Position numbers and translations under genes: made by a program. DNA of 64,000 nucleotides, from the NCBI GenBank assembly GCA_017860615.1, contig JAGDMU010000004.1, positions 1-64,000 on the forward strand, in the 5' to 3' direction. Source of the DNA: Pseudomonadota bacterium. Its GTDB lineage: Bacteria > Campylobacterota > Campylobacteria > Campylobacterales > Sulfurospirillaceae. The notes below the pieces were generated by a model. The model made no database searches. It saw only the letters and a list, made by a program, of their open reading frames with translations, and was not told where the DNA came from. Shown here piece by piece: positions 9,662 to 19,363 of the stretch. Numbering within the stretch: the first letter of the stretch is position 1; each line of letters begins with the position of its first letter.

Positions 9662-10900
9662 AACAGGTGTGATAAATTTTTGGATGGTAATAGCATTGCC
9701 TTTTTTATTGAAATAAAAGTGATCTAAGAGTTTGCGGATAATGACAAAACCACGTCCACTAAACTTCTCAGCATTGATAACAATGTTCTTTAAGACCATC
9801 GTATCAAACCCCTCTCCTTGATCACTAATGGTTGCCTCAAAGAGTTCACGCTTTCCATTAGGAATAATGCCATAGACGATTTTGATCTTTTTAGTGTGAT
9901 GTAATTTTTCAAGACGAAGCATCTCATCGTCAAATTGATTATGTTCTATCAGATAATTTTTGCGCGCCTTATCAACCCCAAAACTTCCATGTTCTAGGGC
10001 ATTTAAAAGAAGCTCAGAAAAAGTAAGCATGATCTGACTGGATGTCTTACTATCAACATAGTGGGATTTAAGATAATGCGCTACATTTTGCAGTGCTTCA
10101 TCAATCGCTTCGTAGGTACTAGGAATTCGTAATACTTTAAAATCTTTAGAAATTTCCAATTTTTGAATATAGATATAGGTAAGATCATCATCACCCTTAC
10201 CTATACGCATAGCCACTTTATCTCGAAAATCTTTAACGCAAATCGAGTCAATAAAATCTTCTTTTAAACATGAAGCATAAAATTTACCACCCGAAATCAT
10301 GCTTTCACTGAGTCCATCGCTGTAACAAAGCATCTTCGCAATGGGAACAGAGGGAAGCGTATTGACACGTACTTTGTCTGTAAAAATACTCAGCGGTGGG
10401 TTGTTACTCCTTATGGATTGAACCTCACCTTTTTCACTAATGATAAAAAAAGCTGGCATACCGCACGAAGCGTATTTGACAACGGATTTGTGAATATCAT
10501 ACTCAACGAGTACAATGCTCATAATCTCTTCATCAAAGAGATTTTTCTGTAAAAATTTAAGGGTCTTGTTAATCCAAACATCAAAAACAAAGCCCTCCTC
10601 CTCTTCGAGCTCATCGAAAAAGTAGTTTAGAAACCTTGTAATTGCCATCGCACTCATTGCCGCAGAAAGCCCTTTTCCCATTGCATCGGCAATGAAGCCA
10701 ACCAGGCGTCCATCGTTTGTTTTACGCAGCGAGTAGGTGTCACCGCTGAGTGTGCTGTGCGGAATGTAAGAGATGTCCACGCGTAAAAGCTCTTTTTTGC
10801 CATTTTTTGTGAGATCAATCTGTTGATAGTAGAGGTCGTTTTTAATGACAAAAAGCTCTTTGTTAAACGCTTTTTCAAGATCTTCTTTTTCGTGGAACAT
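9650..10900 (-). CDS. SpoIIE-type PP2C phosphatase with C-terminal anti-sigma-factor-like kinase domain
   Basis: 416 aa from the ATG at 10900, chosen because AAAGGAG lies 5 bp upstream; an in-frame start at 10927 has no such site. Residues about 40-240 form a PP2C/SpoIIE domain (SGDTYSL, VGFIADAMGKGLSAAMSA, YSDGLSE, GDDDLTYIYI). Residues about 265-416 form a HATPase_c_2/RsbW-like domain with N-box (SELLLNALEHG) and G-box (DQGEGFD). No receiver or sensor domain is present. Such fusions act on STAS anti-sigma antagonists in partner-switching pathways; the small STAS-like protein at 34344-34616 is a conceivable but unproven partner. Confidence 0.85.
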   Translation of the reverse strand: MFHEKEDLEKAFNKELFVIKNDLYYQQIDLTKNGKKELLRVDISYIPHSTLSGDTYSLRKTNDGRLVGFIADAMGKGLSAAMSAMAITRFLNYFFDELEEEEGFVFDVWINKTLKFLQKNLFDEEIMSIVLVEYDIHKSVVKYASCGMPAFFIISEKGEVQSIRSNNPPLSIFTDKVRVNTLPSVPIAKMLCYSDGLSESMISGGKFYASCLKEDFIDSICVKDFRDKVAMRIGKGDDDLTYIYIQKLEISKDFKVLRIPSTYEAIDEALQNVAHYLKSHYVDSKTSSQIMLTFSELLLNALEHGSFGVDKARKNYLIEHNQFDDEMLRLEKLHHTKKIKIVYGIIPNGKRELFEATISDQGEGFDTMVLKNIVINAEKFSGRGFVIIRKLLDHFYFNKKGNAITIQKFITPVLEL

Positions 10901-10966
10901 GGCTACTCCTTTGAGATATTTTAGCAAATCTACACTAAACTTCGTTTAGAGTAAAAAGGAGTTGTG

Positions 10967-11515
10967 ATGTTATGTGGTATCGATGAAGCAGGACGTGGCT
11001 GTCTAGCAGGACCTTTAGTGGTTGCAGGAGCTATTTTAAAAGAGCCTATTTTAGGGCTTAATGATTCCAAACAACTGAGTGAAAAGCAACGTGAAGCTTT
11101 ATTTGAGATATTACAAAGCAAAGCCGAATTTAAAATCGTCTTTTGCGATCATACAATGGTCGATACAAAGGGGCTTAGCGCTTGCCTTAAATACGCTATA
11201 GAAACCATTAAATCCCACTTTGAAGGGCATGACATATTAATGGATGGCAACTGTAATTTTGGTGTTTCTGGCATCACTACGATGATTAAGGCCGATGCAA
11301 AGGTGCCTGAAGTCAGTGCGGCGAGCATTTTAGCCAAAGTAAGTCGCGACCATTTTATGTATGACATTGCCTCCACTTATCCGCACTACGAATTTGAAAA
11401 ACACAAAGGGTATGGAAGTGCCTTGCATGTTGAAAAAATCAAAGCTTTTGGATACTGTGAAATTCACCGAAGATCTTTCAAACTCAAATCCCTCTCTCAA
11501 CCAACCCTTTTTTAG
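10967..11515 (+). CDS. rnhB: Ribonuclease HII
   Basis: 182 aa. The start at 10967 is preceded by AAAAAGGAG at 5-bp spacing; a GTG one codon upstream is less likely. The active-site motif GIDEAGRGCLAGPLVVAGAIL at the N-terminus, the aspartate in LMDGN, and the DAKVPEVSAASILAKVSRD block are all conserved, so all four acidic catalytic residues appear present. It removes RNA from RNA-DNA hybrids, including single ribonucleotides. RNase HI is also encoded (20049-20477). Confidence 0.95.
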   Translation: MLCGIDEAGRGCLAGPLVVAGAILKEPILGLNDSKQLSEKQREALFEILQSKAEFKIVFCDHTMVDTKGLSACLKYAIETIKSHFEGHDILMDGNCNFGVSGITTMIKADAKVPEVSAASILAKVSRDHFMYDIASTYPHYEFEKHKGYGSALHVEKIKAFGYCEIHRRSFKLKSLSQPTLF

Positions 11516-11583
11516 AGCACCCTCCTAAGTTGATAGCGACAATCAAAATAAAGCTAAGTCAAAGCTTTTTTTACCTATTATTT

Positions 11584-11598
11584 CAATAATAATTATCA
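11584..11598. promoter_or_regulatory. Fur box upstream of feoAB
   Basis: CAATAATAATTATCA matches the palindromic consensus TGATAATnATTATCA at 12 of 14 defined positions. It lies 56 bp upstream of the feoA start, in the only promoter region of the feoAB pair. Ferrous-iron uptake genes are standard Fur targets, so repression under iron sufficiency is the expected behaviour. Confidence 0.7.
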
Positions 11599-11654
11599 AA
11601 ACACTATATTCTATAATCGACAAGTGGTCGTTTTGATGAGAAAAAGGAGAGAAC

Positions 11655-11882
11655 ATGGTAGATTTATCGCAAATCAACAAAAACCAAAAAGTGCTGATTA
11701 AACAGATTCATGCACAGAACACCCTCAAAAAACGCCTCTTTTCACTGGGTCTTGGTGTTGGCAAAGAGGTTGAAGTTGTTGAAACAAGTCTTCAAAAGAA
11801 CACCATCAAAGTAGCACTTGGCTTTAGCGCAGTAGCACTTCGTTTTGATGAAGCAAAAATGATTGAAGTGGAGGCTAGATAG
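11655..11882 (+). CDS. feoA: Ferrous iron transport protein A
   Basis: 75 aa SH3-like protein; residues about 5-70 form the FeoA domain (VLIKQIHAQNTLKKRLFSLGLGVGKEVEVVE, ending in VALGFSAVALRFDEAKMIEV). FeoA supports or modulates FeoB at the inner membrane. A strong ribosome-binding site (AAAAAGGAG) precedes it and its TAG overlaps the GTG start of feoB by one base. Confidence 0.93.
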   Translation: MVDLSQINKNQKVLIKQIHAQNTLKKRLFSLGLGVGKEVEVVETSLQKNTIKVALGFSAVALRFDEAKMIEVEAR

Positions 11883-14092
11883 TGAAGAAAATTGTTATTG
11901 CTCTTGTAGGACAACCCAATGTTGGTAAAAGTCATCTTGCCAACGCTATTAGTGGATCAAATCTAAAAATTGGAAACTTTGCAGGTGTGACCGTTGAAAA
12001 AGCAACGGCTCGTCTTAGTACCGAAGATTTTGCGATTGAATTTATTGATCTTCCAGGACTCTACTCCTTAGAAGATTTTTCAGCCGATGAGAAAGTCACC
12101 AAAGACTTTTTACTTACTGGTGAATACGATCTTATTTTAAATGTCATTGATTCTACTAACCTAGATCGTAACCTTATGCTAACAACAGAGCTTATGGAAC
12201 TCCAGAAGAAGATGGTCATTGCTTTAAATATGGATGATGAAGCCATTAAAGAAGGGATTAACATCAACTCTGATGCCATGAGTAAAATCCTCTCTATCCC
12301 TTGTGTACGTGTCTCTTCTAAACTAAAAACCAATATTGACTTATTGGTTAAACAGATCTTACATGTTACTAAAAACTCTCTCGTTACGCCAAAACTGGTT
12401 TACAGCGATGAAGTGGAAGAACAACTTCAAACCATTGTACGCTTTTTGGATGACAAACATTTTCGCTCACCCAATTCCCTCTCAAATCGTCAAATTGCTG
12501 TAGGCCTTTTGTGGCAGAAAAAAGAGATTTACGCGCTGATGCATGAGCAACCACTCTACATCGAGTTACAGCCTCTCCTCAATAATGCCCTAGGTCACGT
12601 CTACATGTACTGCCAATGCGATGACATTGAAGAGGTCATCAACCGTCAACATACTGCTTTTGCAGCAGGACTTGGTGCTGAAGTACTCAGTGTTTCAAAG
12701 GTAAAAAATAGAAATCTAACACAAAAGATTGATACGCTTTTAATTCATAAACTCTTCGGTCTTCCTATCTTCATCTTCTTGATGTGGGGACTTTTCCAAC
12801 TAACGTTTACTCTCGGTGAAATCCCTATGGGCTGGATCGAAGATACCTTTGGCTGGTTGGGCGAGACTATTGGTGAGTCTATTACCAATGAAGCGCTTAA
12901 ATCACTCATCGTTGATGGCATTATTGCAGGTGTTGGTAGCGTTATCATGTTCCTTCCAAATATTATGATTCTTTTCTTAGGTATCGCTCTTTTAGAAACC
13001 ACAGGTTATATGTCAAGAGCTGCGTTTTTACTCGATGGATTCTTTCACAAATTTGGACTTCATGGAAAAAGCTTTGTACCGCTTGTGACTGGATTTGGAT
13101 GTTCAGTTCCTGCTTACATGGCAGCACGTACCCTTAAAAATAAAAAAGATCGTCTGCTTACGATGTTCATCATCGGTTTTATGAGTTGTGGCGCACGCCT
13201 TCCTGTGTATGTACTGTTTGCAGGTGCTTTCTTTGAAGAGAGTATGGCAGGAAACGCCCTTTTTGCCATCTATATCATCGGCGCACTTATGGGACTTATT
13301 GCGGCTAAAATTCTTCGTGTCACTGCCTTTAAAGGCGAAGATGAACCTTTTGTTATGGAGATGCCAAAATATCGTCTTCCAAGTTTGAAACTGCTTTGGT
13401 TCGTGGTTTACTCAAAATCAATTATGTACATCAAAAAAGCGGGAACATTTATTCTCTTGGCGTCCATGCTTATCTGGTTTATTAGTTCATACCCAAAAAA
13501 CATTCTCATTGAAGAAGAATACGCAACTAAAATTGAAGCGCTTCAAGCACAACTTGAAGAGGCCGCTCCTGCTGAAAAAACTGAAGCTGACAGTGAGGCA
13601 AAAGCCATAGAAGAAGCAACGGCTAATGCAGAAATAAAAGAGCCTGCTTCCATAGAAGATGCCATTGCAGCACTTGAAAATGAAAAACATGAGAAATTAG
13701 TCGAAAGAACTTATCTTGGTATTATGGGAAAAGCAATTGAGCCTGCATTTGCACCGCTTGGATTTGACTGGAAAATGGGTGTCGCAACACTCAGTGGGTT
13801 AGCCGCTAAAGAGGTTATTGTTTCAACACTGGGAGTTCTTTACTCTTTGGGTGATGAAGTAACCGAAGAAGATACTTCTCTTCGTGAGATTATTGCGTCT
13901 AACATAAGCCTAGCTTCGGCAATGGCATTTATCGTCTTTGTTATGGTTTATCTGCCATGTCTTGCTGCAACAGCTGTATTTGCCAAAGAGGCAGAGAGTT
14001 TAAAATACACCGTCTATCTTGTGATTTTTACCTTTGCAACTGCGTGGATACTTGCATTTATCACATACAACATCGTTAACCTACTCGCGTAA
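11882..14092 (+). CDS. feoB: Ferrous iron transporter FeoB
   Basis: 736 aa, starting at GTG. The N-terminal G domain has G1 (GQPNVGKS, residues about 9-16), G2 (NFAGVTVEKA), G3 (DLPGLYS) and G4 (NMDD). The membrane domain carries both Gate motifs with the conserved cysteine (TGFGCSVPAYMAARTL) and the C-terminal GLAAKEVIVSTLGVLYSLG. An unusual Ala/Glu-rich hydrophilic insert of about 65 residues (about 540-608) lies before the last Gate region. FeoB drives GTP-dependent Fe(II) import under low oxygen. The Fur box upstream of feoA covers both genes. Confidence 0.97.
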   Translation: MKKIVIALVGQPNVGKSHLANAISGSNLKIGNFAGVTVEKATARLSTEDFAIEFIDLPGLYSLEDFSADEKVTKDFLLTGEYDLILNVIDSTNLDRNLMLTTELMELQKKMVIALNMDDEAIKEGININSDAMSKILSIPCVRVSSKLKTNIDLLVKQILHVTKNSLVTPKLVYSDEVEEQLQTIVRFLDDKHFRSPNSLSNRQIAVGLLWQKKEIYALMHEQPLYIELQPLLNNALGHVYMYCQCDDIEEVINRQHTAFAAGLGAEVLSVSKVKNRNLTQKIDTLLIHKLFGLPIFIFLMWGLFQLTFTLGEIPMGWIEDTFGWLGETIGESITNEALKSLIVDGIIAGVGSVIMFLPNIMILFLGIALLETTGYMSRAAFLLDGFFHKFGLHGKSFVPLVTGFGCSVPAYMAARTLKNKKDRLLTMFIIGFMSCGARLPVYVLFAGAFFEESMAGNALFAIYIIGALMGLIAAKILRVTAFKGEDEPFVMEMPKYRLPSLKLLWFVVYSKSIMYIKKAGTFILLASMLIWFISSYPKNILIEEEYATKIEALQAQLEEAAPAEKTEADSEAKAIEEATANAEIKEPASIEDAIAALENEKHEKLVERTYLGIMGKAIEPAFAPLGFDWKMGVATLSGLAAKEVIVSTLGVLYSLGDEVTEEDTSLREIIASNISLASAMAFIVFVMVYLPCLAATAVFAKEAESLKYTVYLVIFTFATAWILAFITYNIVNLLA

Positions 14093-14096
14093 TGCA

Positions 14097-14123
14097 AAGA
14101 GGTGGTTTTATAGACCACCTCTT
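14097..14123. terminator. Hairpin between convergent feoB and TonB-receptor genes
   Basis: A perfect 10-bp inverted repeat (AAGAGGTGGT and ACCACCTCTT, 7-base loop) lies just after the feoB stop and touches the last bases of the TonB-receptor gene. Its position suggests a bidirectional terminator. Neither side has a strong U-tract, so the call is tentative. Confidence 0.5.
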
Positions 14124-16488
14124 AAAACCGCCATTGTGCTCTTGCATAATAGTATGCTCCGTTATAACCAAAGGGAGCATACTGCGAATATTTTACAATC
14201 CAATCTTGCGAATTTGGCCACGTATCGGGCATTTCGTTGAAAATATTTTCCGCACCAATCGCAATACTAAAATCTTTTTTAATGTGAAAAATAAGCTCTG
14301 TATCGACCGTCCATTTGGCACGAAACGTAATGGGCGTATAATAATAGGTACTCTTAAAACTTCCAAAACGATTAATATTGACTATCCAATCAAACGCTTT
14401 AGTTTCATACTTATTCCAAAGCTTAATAGAATCAATCGGCTGACCCTCTTCAAGCGTTACCTTAACGAAAGGATCGACGATGAGATCCATCATGGAAACA
14501 CCTAAAACAGAGGGCGCATCGTTTAACTTGGTAATGCGTGTTTCAGATCTATTGTACGCTAATGTATGCTTCATTTTTGCACCTGCGTCAAGATCATACT
14601 TATAGTCCATGCGTACATCAAAACCGCGTGTACGGGTGGAAAAGGCATTGGCAAAATAGACGGCACCATCAACATTGTTCGCACTTAAAATACTTTGTGC
14701 GTATGCACTCAAGCTTGAGAGCGTATAGCCACTGATATACCCTGTCGCCATAATGCGGTCTTGAATATCGGTAATAAAATAATCCGCACTGATGGAAAGG
14801 TTAGAAACAGGCTGATAGACAAAGCCTATTGTGTAATGTTGTGAAGTTTCAGGCTTCAAATCGGTTGCACCAAGAGCTCTAGCTACAGGATCATCCACAG
14901 CATAGTTCCCGTAGGTGACGATATTGCCACCATCTTCAATCATCTGTGTGTAGGTAAAGTGCGATTGAGCCAAAGAGGGAGCACGAAAGCCTGTACTTGC
15001 ACTCGTACGCACAAGCCAATCTTCACTGGGCTTGGCGCGAAGGGCAATTTTTCCATCTAAGGTTGAGCCAAAATCATTGTAGTACTCGCTACGCAAGGCA
15101 ACATCACTGGAAAGCCAATCGGTAAAGGCATACGTGTTATCAAGATACGCCGCAATATTGTACCGTGAGACATCCACCTCATTTTCAGGACGAAATCCAG
15201 GAAATCCTTGCGCGCCAGAAGCGGAAGAAAAACTCCCTAGTGCATACGAAGCGGCATCACCACTATAGATTTGATAGTTCTCTTTTCGCAGTTCAAAGCC
15301 TCCAGAAACCTGCCATTTATCGATGGTTTGAGAGAGATCCACATTGATGATTTGCTCTAGGTAACGTGTACCGCCACTGTCAAATGCATGAGGAGAAGCA
15401 ACGCCTAAAGAGCGGTTGAGCGTATTGTCCACGTAAAAATGGTAGTCGTTGTATCCAATAGTATAACTGGTGTCCCATTTTAAACCACTCTCTAAAACAC
15501 CTTTGAGTCCACCTGTCCACGCCGCATCAAGAATCTCGGGATGAATGGAAGGTAAGTATCCATTGGGATAGACCGAAGGGATATTTCTAAAATCAGCAGG
15601 ATTGCGAAAATAGGCACCTGATCGACTATCCCTATCATCAAAATTGCCGTGCATATACCATACCAAATCCCCTTTGGGTGCTTCGACATTGAGCGCTAAC
15701 ATCAGGTCTTGCGTGTCAGCATCACCAAAATGCGTGTCGATAAGATTGTTGTTGTAAATATCTGCACCTGCACGATTGGTGTCACCCCTGTCTTTGGCTT
15801 CAAGCGTTACATTGGCAAACCCATCTTCAGGAAGTGGGAGCGAATAAAAGAGATCGCTCTGGCGCATAATGCCATCACCCTCATGCGTTACCCCATAACT
15901 CAGGGTTGCAACATTTTCGCTCCCATAACCTTTGAGTACGATGTTGATAATCCCTGCAATCGCATCGGAGCCATACTGAGCTGCCGCACCATCACGCAAC
16001 ACTTCAACCCGTTCGATGGAGCGAATCGGGATGGTATTCAAATCAACACTCAAACTTCCTCGTCCAATCGTTCCATTGACATGCAAAAGAGAGCTTTGAT
16101 GCAAACGTTTGCCATTGATCAGCACTAACACTTGATCGGGGTTAAGTCCTCTTAGGGTAAAAGGAGGCGCATGATCACTTCCATCGGCGATCGAAGGTCT
16201 AGGGTAGTTAAAGCCAGGGATGAGTTTTGAGAGTACTTTACCTAATTCGGTGTAACCACTGCTTTGGAGTTGTTCTTGCGTGATGACATCAATCGGCACG
16301 AGCGCATCCAAAGCATCTCTTGTGCCACTGCGAGAGCCTACATTCGCCTTTGCTTGTGTTTGAACATTTAAAAGCTGTTCTAACGATTTATCATAGTAGG
16401 CATTACTCTCTTTCACCGTTCGCTCTTCTTGTGCATACACGCTCAAACAAAGCAAAGATACACCTATACTCAAAGGCAAGAGTTTCAT
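14122..16488 (-). CDS. TonB-dependent outer-membrane receptor
   Basis: 788 aa. A signal peptide (about residues 1-19, cleavage after VYA) is followed by a plug domain (about 55-185; PIDVITQEQLQSSGYTEL, FTLRGLNPDQVLVLINGKR, IERVEVLRDGAAAQYGSDAIAGIINIVLK) and a 22-strand-type barrel ending in the terminal aromatic WRF. The substrate cannot be read from the sequence. It is the last gene of a three-gene operon: its ATG overlaps the YfiR-like stop (ATGA), and a diguanylate cyclase is first. This ties a receptor to c-di-GMP signalling. No Fur box was seen upstream of the operon, so iron is not the obvious substrate. Confidence 0.92.
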   Translation of the reverse strand: MKLLPLSIGVSLLCLSVYAQEERTVKESNAYYDKSLEQLLNVQTQAKANVGSRSGTRDALDALVPIDVITQEQLQSSGYTELGKVLSKLIPGFNYPRPSIADGSDHAPPFTLRGLNPDQVLVLINGKRLHQSSLLHVNGTIGRGSLSVDLNTIPIRSIERVEVLRDGAAAQYGSDAIAGIINIVLKGYGSENVATLSYGVTHEGDGIMRQSDLFYSLPLPEDGFANVTLEAKDRGDTNRAGADIYNNNLIDTHFGDADTQDLMLALNVEAPKGDLVWYMHGNFDDRDSRSGAYFRNPADFRNIPSVYPNGYLPSIHPEILDAAWTGGLKGVLESGLKWDTSYTIGYNDYHFYVDNTLNRSLGVASPHAFDSGGTRYLEQIINVDLSQTIDKWQVSGGFELRKENYQIYSGDAASYALGSFSSASGAQGFPGFRPENEVDVSRYNIAAYLDNTYAFTDWLSSDVALRSEYYNDFGSTLDGKIALRAKPSEDWLVRTSASTGFRAPSLAQSHFTYTQMIEDGGNIVTYGNYAVDDPVARALGATDLKPETSQHYTIGFVYQPVSNLSISADYFITDIQDRIMATGYISGYTLSSLSAYAQSILSANNVDGAVYFANAFSTRTRGFDVRMDYKYDLDAGAKMKHTLAYNRSETRITKLNDAPSVLGVSMMDLIVDPFVKVTLEEGQPIDSIKLWNKYETKAFDWIVNINRFGSFKSTYYYTPITFRAKWTVDTELIFHIKKDFSIAIGAENIFNEMPDTWPNSQDWIVKYSQYAPFGYNGAYYYARAQWRF

Positions 16489-17003
16489 GGCTTACCTCCT
16501 TGAAGAACGGTAGCAACAGAAAGCAATGGTGAAGCGATTTTGATGTGTGAGCGCATCGCAGCATCGTAGTTGATCTTAATGCGAATCTTTTGATCCACAA
16601 AATTGAGCTGGATGATGCCACCGCTTTCAGCAAAACCTCTGGCTTCACTGATACTTAAAATGGAGTGTTCTTGGGCATAACGGATCGCTTCAAGGCGCTC
16701 TTTTTGCGTGGTGAGTGTTATAAATAAAAGATCTGTAATGCCAATCTCTTCTACTTTGGTTACCAGACGAACTAAAACAGTCTTTCCCTTAATGCGTTTG
16801 TCCACATAGAGTTTATCTAAAATCGTTCCAAAAGGATTTTCATCGATTAAAGTGATAATAAAATGCTCTTGTGATTTGGCTTGCCATTCAATATAATTGG
16901 CAAAACGCCCTAAAAAAGCCGCTTCGAGTTTGCGTTCTTCATCGCTTCCCCATGCTAAAACAGAGGCAAAACATAAGAGTAAAGCACCGTAAATTAGGCG
17001 CAT
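16485..17003 (-). CDS. YfiR-like periplasmic protein (DUF4154)
   Basis: 172 aa with a signal peptide (residues 1-20, cleavage near WGS). The body matches the YfiR/DUF4154 pattern: an N-terminal KLEAAFLGRFANYIEW segment (usual form: FlYnFakYieWP), a central FIITLIDENPFG, and a C-terminal GGIIQLNFVDQKIRIKINYDAA close to the family's I.F....k..feiN...a. In Pseudomonas, YfiR is the periplasmic inhibitor of the diguanylate cyclase YfiN. Here the gene overlaps a YfiN-like cyclase gene by 10 bp and a receptor gene by 4 bp, which supports the same inhibitory role. Confidence 0.8.
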   Translation of the reverse strand: MRLIYGALLLCFASVLAWGSDEERKLEAAFLGRFANYIEWQAKSQEHFIITLIDENPFGTILDKLYVDKRIKGKTVLVRLVTKVEEIGITDLLFITLTTQKERLEAIRYAQEHSILSISEARGFAESGGIIQLNFVDQKIRIKINYDAAMRSHIKIASPLLSVATVLQGGKP

Positions 17004-18265
17004 GCACTCCCTTTAATCACAACACAATTACGCCCTTGCATCTTAGCTTCATACAGTGCATCATCCGCTATTTTGAGCAAAGGTTCAATGTTATGAGAAG
17101 TTGGGATATGCACATACCCTCCCGCACTGATGGTGACATGAATGAGTGATGTTTCATAACGTATCTCTTTAGCTTCGATGGTCGATCGAATGCGCTCTGC
17201 AATCACAAAGAGAGATTGATCATCACACCCCTCGCAAACGATCAAAAACTCCTCACCACCCACACGTGCGACAACATCATACTCTCTCGCACACTCAATA
17301 ATCAGCTTTGCAATAACGCGAAGCACTTCATCACCTGCCATATGCCCATACGTATCATTGATATTTTTAAAATGGTCAATATCAAGCATAATCACACTGA
17401 TAAATCCTTGATGACGCAGTGCTTTAGCCACCAATGTGTGCATCATTTCCATCGCATAGTGGCGATTGGAAAGCCCCGTCAGACTATCCGTACTGGCTAA
17501 ATGCAATAAGCGTTCATCTCTCTCTTTTATCTCAACCAGCATCGAATTAAAATGCTCATACAACGTACCAAATTCATCATGTTGCTTCAGTGCAACCGAC
17601 GTTGAATAATTTTTTGTCTTAGCGATGTTTTGAAATGTTTCAATCAACGAAATAACAGGCGTAATAAAAGGCTTTTGAAACCACCATGAAAGCAAAAAAA
17701 TAACACCCAATGTCACTAAAGAAATGGAAAATTGAATCGTGATAAAATCATACATCATCATTTCAAACTGTGCCGTATCGCTTGCGATGACCAACACACC
17801 AATGGTACTTCCTTCATATACAATGGGCTGTAAAATAGCCATTGCATGCTCATTGGTGTAGTGATAACTTTGTTGTTTTTCAAAAAGGTTCTCTTTTTGG
17901 GATATCAGGAGCGATTCTAACTCAATATTTAACGTGTCAACCTCTTTGGCTGTATGGACTTGTGAGTTAAAACGACTGAGGGGTTTTCCTTCTTCATCGA
18001 CAACCCAAGCACTCATGATATGAGAGTTGTTTTCAAACGATGAAAGTATCTTTTTGGCACTGATTTCATCACGAAAAAGCACAGATGCTTGAATATTGGT
18101 GCTCATAACATTGGTATATTGTTCAATGTCATTTAAAGAGTGGGTGTATTGTGTTTTTTGTGTATAAGCAATAACCAAACACGAAGAGATAAACAGCGCA
18201 AGAGCAACGCTACTTACAAGAAGCACCAACAACTTGTAACGAATACTCAAATGCTGAAATATCAT
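16994..18265 (-). CDS. Membrane diguanylate cyclase, YfiN-like
   Basis: 423 aa. The first membrane segment is at about 10-34 and the second at about 178-200. Between them lies a periplasmic domain of about 140 residues resembling CHASE8/YfiN. A HAMP-like linker (FQNIAKTKNYSTSVALKQHDEFGTL) leads to a GGDEF domain with an intact active site (GGEEF) and an inhibitory I-site (REYD) five residues ahead of it, so it should make c-di-GMP and be product-inhibited. It is the first gene of the operon with YfiR-like and TonB-receptor genes; coupling suggests periplasmic control of its activity. Confidence 0.88.
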   Translation of the reverse strand: MIFQHLSIRYKLLVLLVSSVALALFISSCLVIAYTQKTQYTHSLNDIEQYTNVMSTNIQASVLFRDEISAKKILSSFENNSHIMSAWVVDEEGKPLSRFNSQVHTAKEVDTLNIELESLLISQKENLFEKQQSYHYTNEHAMAILQPIVYEGSTIGVLVIASDTAQFEMMMYDFITIQFSISLVTLGVIFLLSWWFQKPFITPVISLIETFQNIAKTKNYSTSVALKQHDEFGTLYEHFNSMLVEIKERDERLLHLASTDSLTGLSNRHYAMEMMHTLVAKALRHQGFISVIMLDIDHFKNINDTYGHMAGDEVLRVIAKLIIECAREYDVVARVGGEEFLIVCEGCDDQSLFVIAERIRSTIEAKEIRYETSLIHVTISAGGYVHIPTSHNIEPLLKIADDALYEAKMQGRNCVVIKGSACA

Positions 18266-18277
18266 AGCTTCTCTCTT

Positions 18278-19363
18278 TTATCCTTGAGTATAAACACGCT
18301 TAAGGTGTTCCACCTTTGAGCCAAGATTAAGTAAAAGAAGATCAGCGATTACCAACGCTGCCATGGACTCAGCAACCACACTACCACGTACGGCAATGCA
18401 CGGGTCATGCCTTCCTTTGAGGTTACAGGTGAGTTCATTGCCCTCGTTGTCAATCGTCTCTTGCAAAATAAAAATAGAAGGAGTAGGTTTAAAATAGACC
18501 TTACAGCTGATAATATCACCGTTGCTCATACCGCCTAAGATTCCCCCGCTATGATTGGTCACAAAGCCTTCTTTGGTGATGGCATCGTTATTTTGTGAGC
18601 CTTTGAGAGAAGAAGCATGAAAACCTTCACCGATTTCTATGCCTTTAACCCCATTGATGCCCATCATCGCTTCCGCCAAAAGTGCATCAAGTTTATAATA
18701 GATCGGCTCACCAAGCCCAGCAGGTGCCCCTACAATCTGCACAAGCGCCACCCCACCCACAGAATCATGTGCATTTTTAGCCTCTAAAATGGCCTCTTTT
18801 TGCGCCTCTTCGACACTAGCATCCAGTGCGTAAATCTCGCTTTCGCTCACACGTGAAAAATCAACACTTTTGGCTTCAATGCCCCCAATCGCGCAAATAC
18901 CACTTTGCACTGTAATGGCTAGCGTGTTTAAAAGCAGTTTTGCGATCGCACCAGCAGCCACACGCGCTGCGGTTTCCCTAGCACTGCTACGCCCACCACC
19001 ACGGTAATCTCTGATGCCGTATTTGTGGAAGTACGTAAAGTCAGCATGCCCTGGGCGGAAAAGGTCTTTTACACTGTCATAATCACCGCTTTTTTGGTTT
19101 TCATTGAAAATAACCATGGCTATCGGAGTACCCGTACTTTTGCCTTCAAAGACACCGCTTAATATCTCGATTTTATCGCCCTCTTTTCGGGCTGTTGCGT
19201 ATTTGTTTTGACCAGGTTTTCGTCTATCTAACTCACTTTGTATAAAAGCTTCATCGATCGCTAAGCCTGCTGGCACACCATCAACAACGCAACCAATAGC
19301 CCGTCCATGCGACTCACCAAAGGTCGTAAAACTAAATTTTTTGCCAAATGTATTACTGCTCAT
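18278..19363 (-). CDS. aroC: Chorismate synthase
   Basis: 361 aa, full length. It converts EPSP to chorismate, the last step of the shikimate pathway, using reduced FMN. The three family signatures are present: [19 protein letters not shown] near the N-terminus, [24 protein letters not shown] in the middle, and [24 protein letters not shown] near the C-terminus. The ATG overlaps the rnc stop (ATGA), and the gene ends 12 bp before the YfiN-like gene. Confidence 0.97.
   Translation of the reverse strand: MSSNTFGKKFSFTTFGESHGRAIGCVVDGVPAGLAIDEAFIQSELDRRKPGQNKYATARKEGDKIEILSGVFEGKSTGTPIAMVIFNENQKSGDYDSVKDLFRPGHADFTYFHKYGIRDYRGGGRSSARETAARVAAGAIAKLLLNTLAITVQSGICAIGGIEAKSVDFSRVSESEIYALDASVEEAQKEAILEAKNAHDSVGGVALVQIVGAPAGLGEPIYYKLDALLAEAMMGINGVKGIEIGEGFHASSLKGSQNNDAITKEGFVTNHSGGILGGMSNGDIISCKVYFKPTPSIFILQETIDNEGNELTCNLKGRHDPCIAVRGSVVAESMAALVIADLLLLNLGSKVEHLKRVYTQG

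Noticed and set aside
15709-16128. 139-aa plus-strand frame opposite the TonB receptor gene
   Set aside because: Antisense shadow of the conserved plug/barrel coding sequence.
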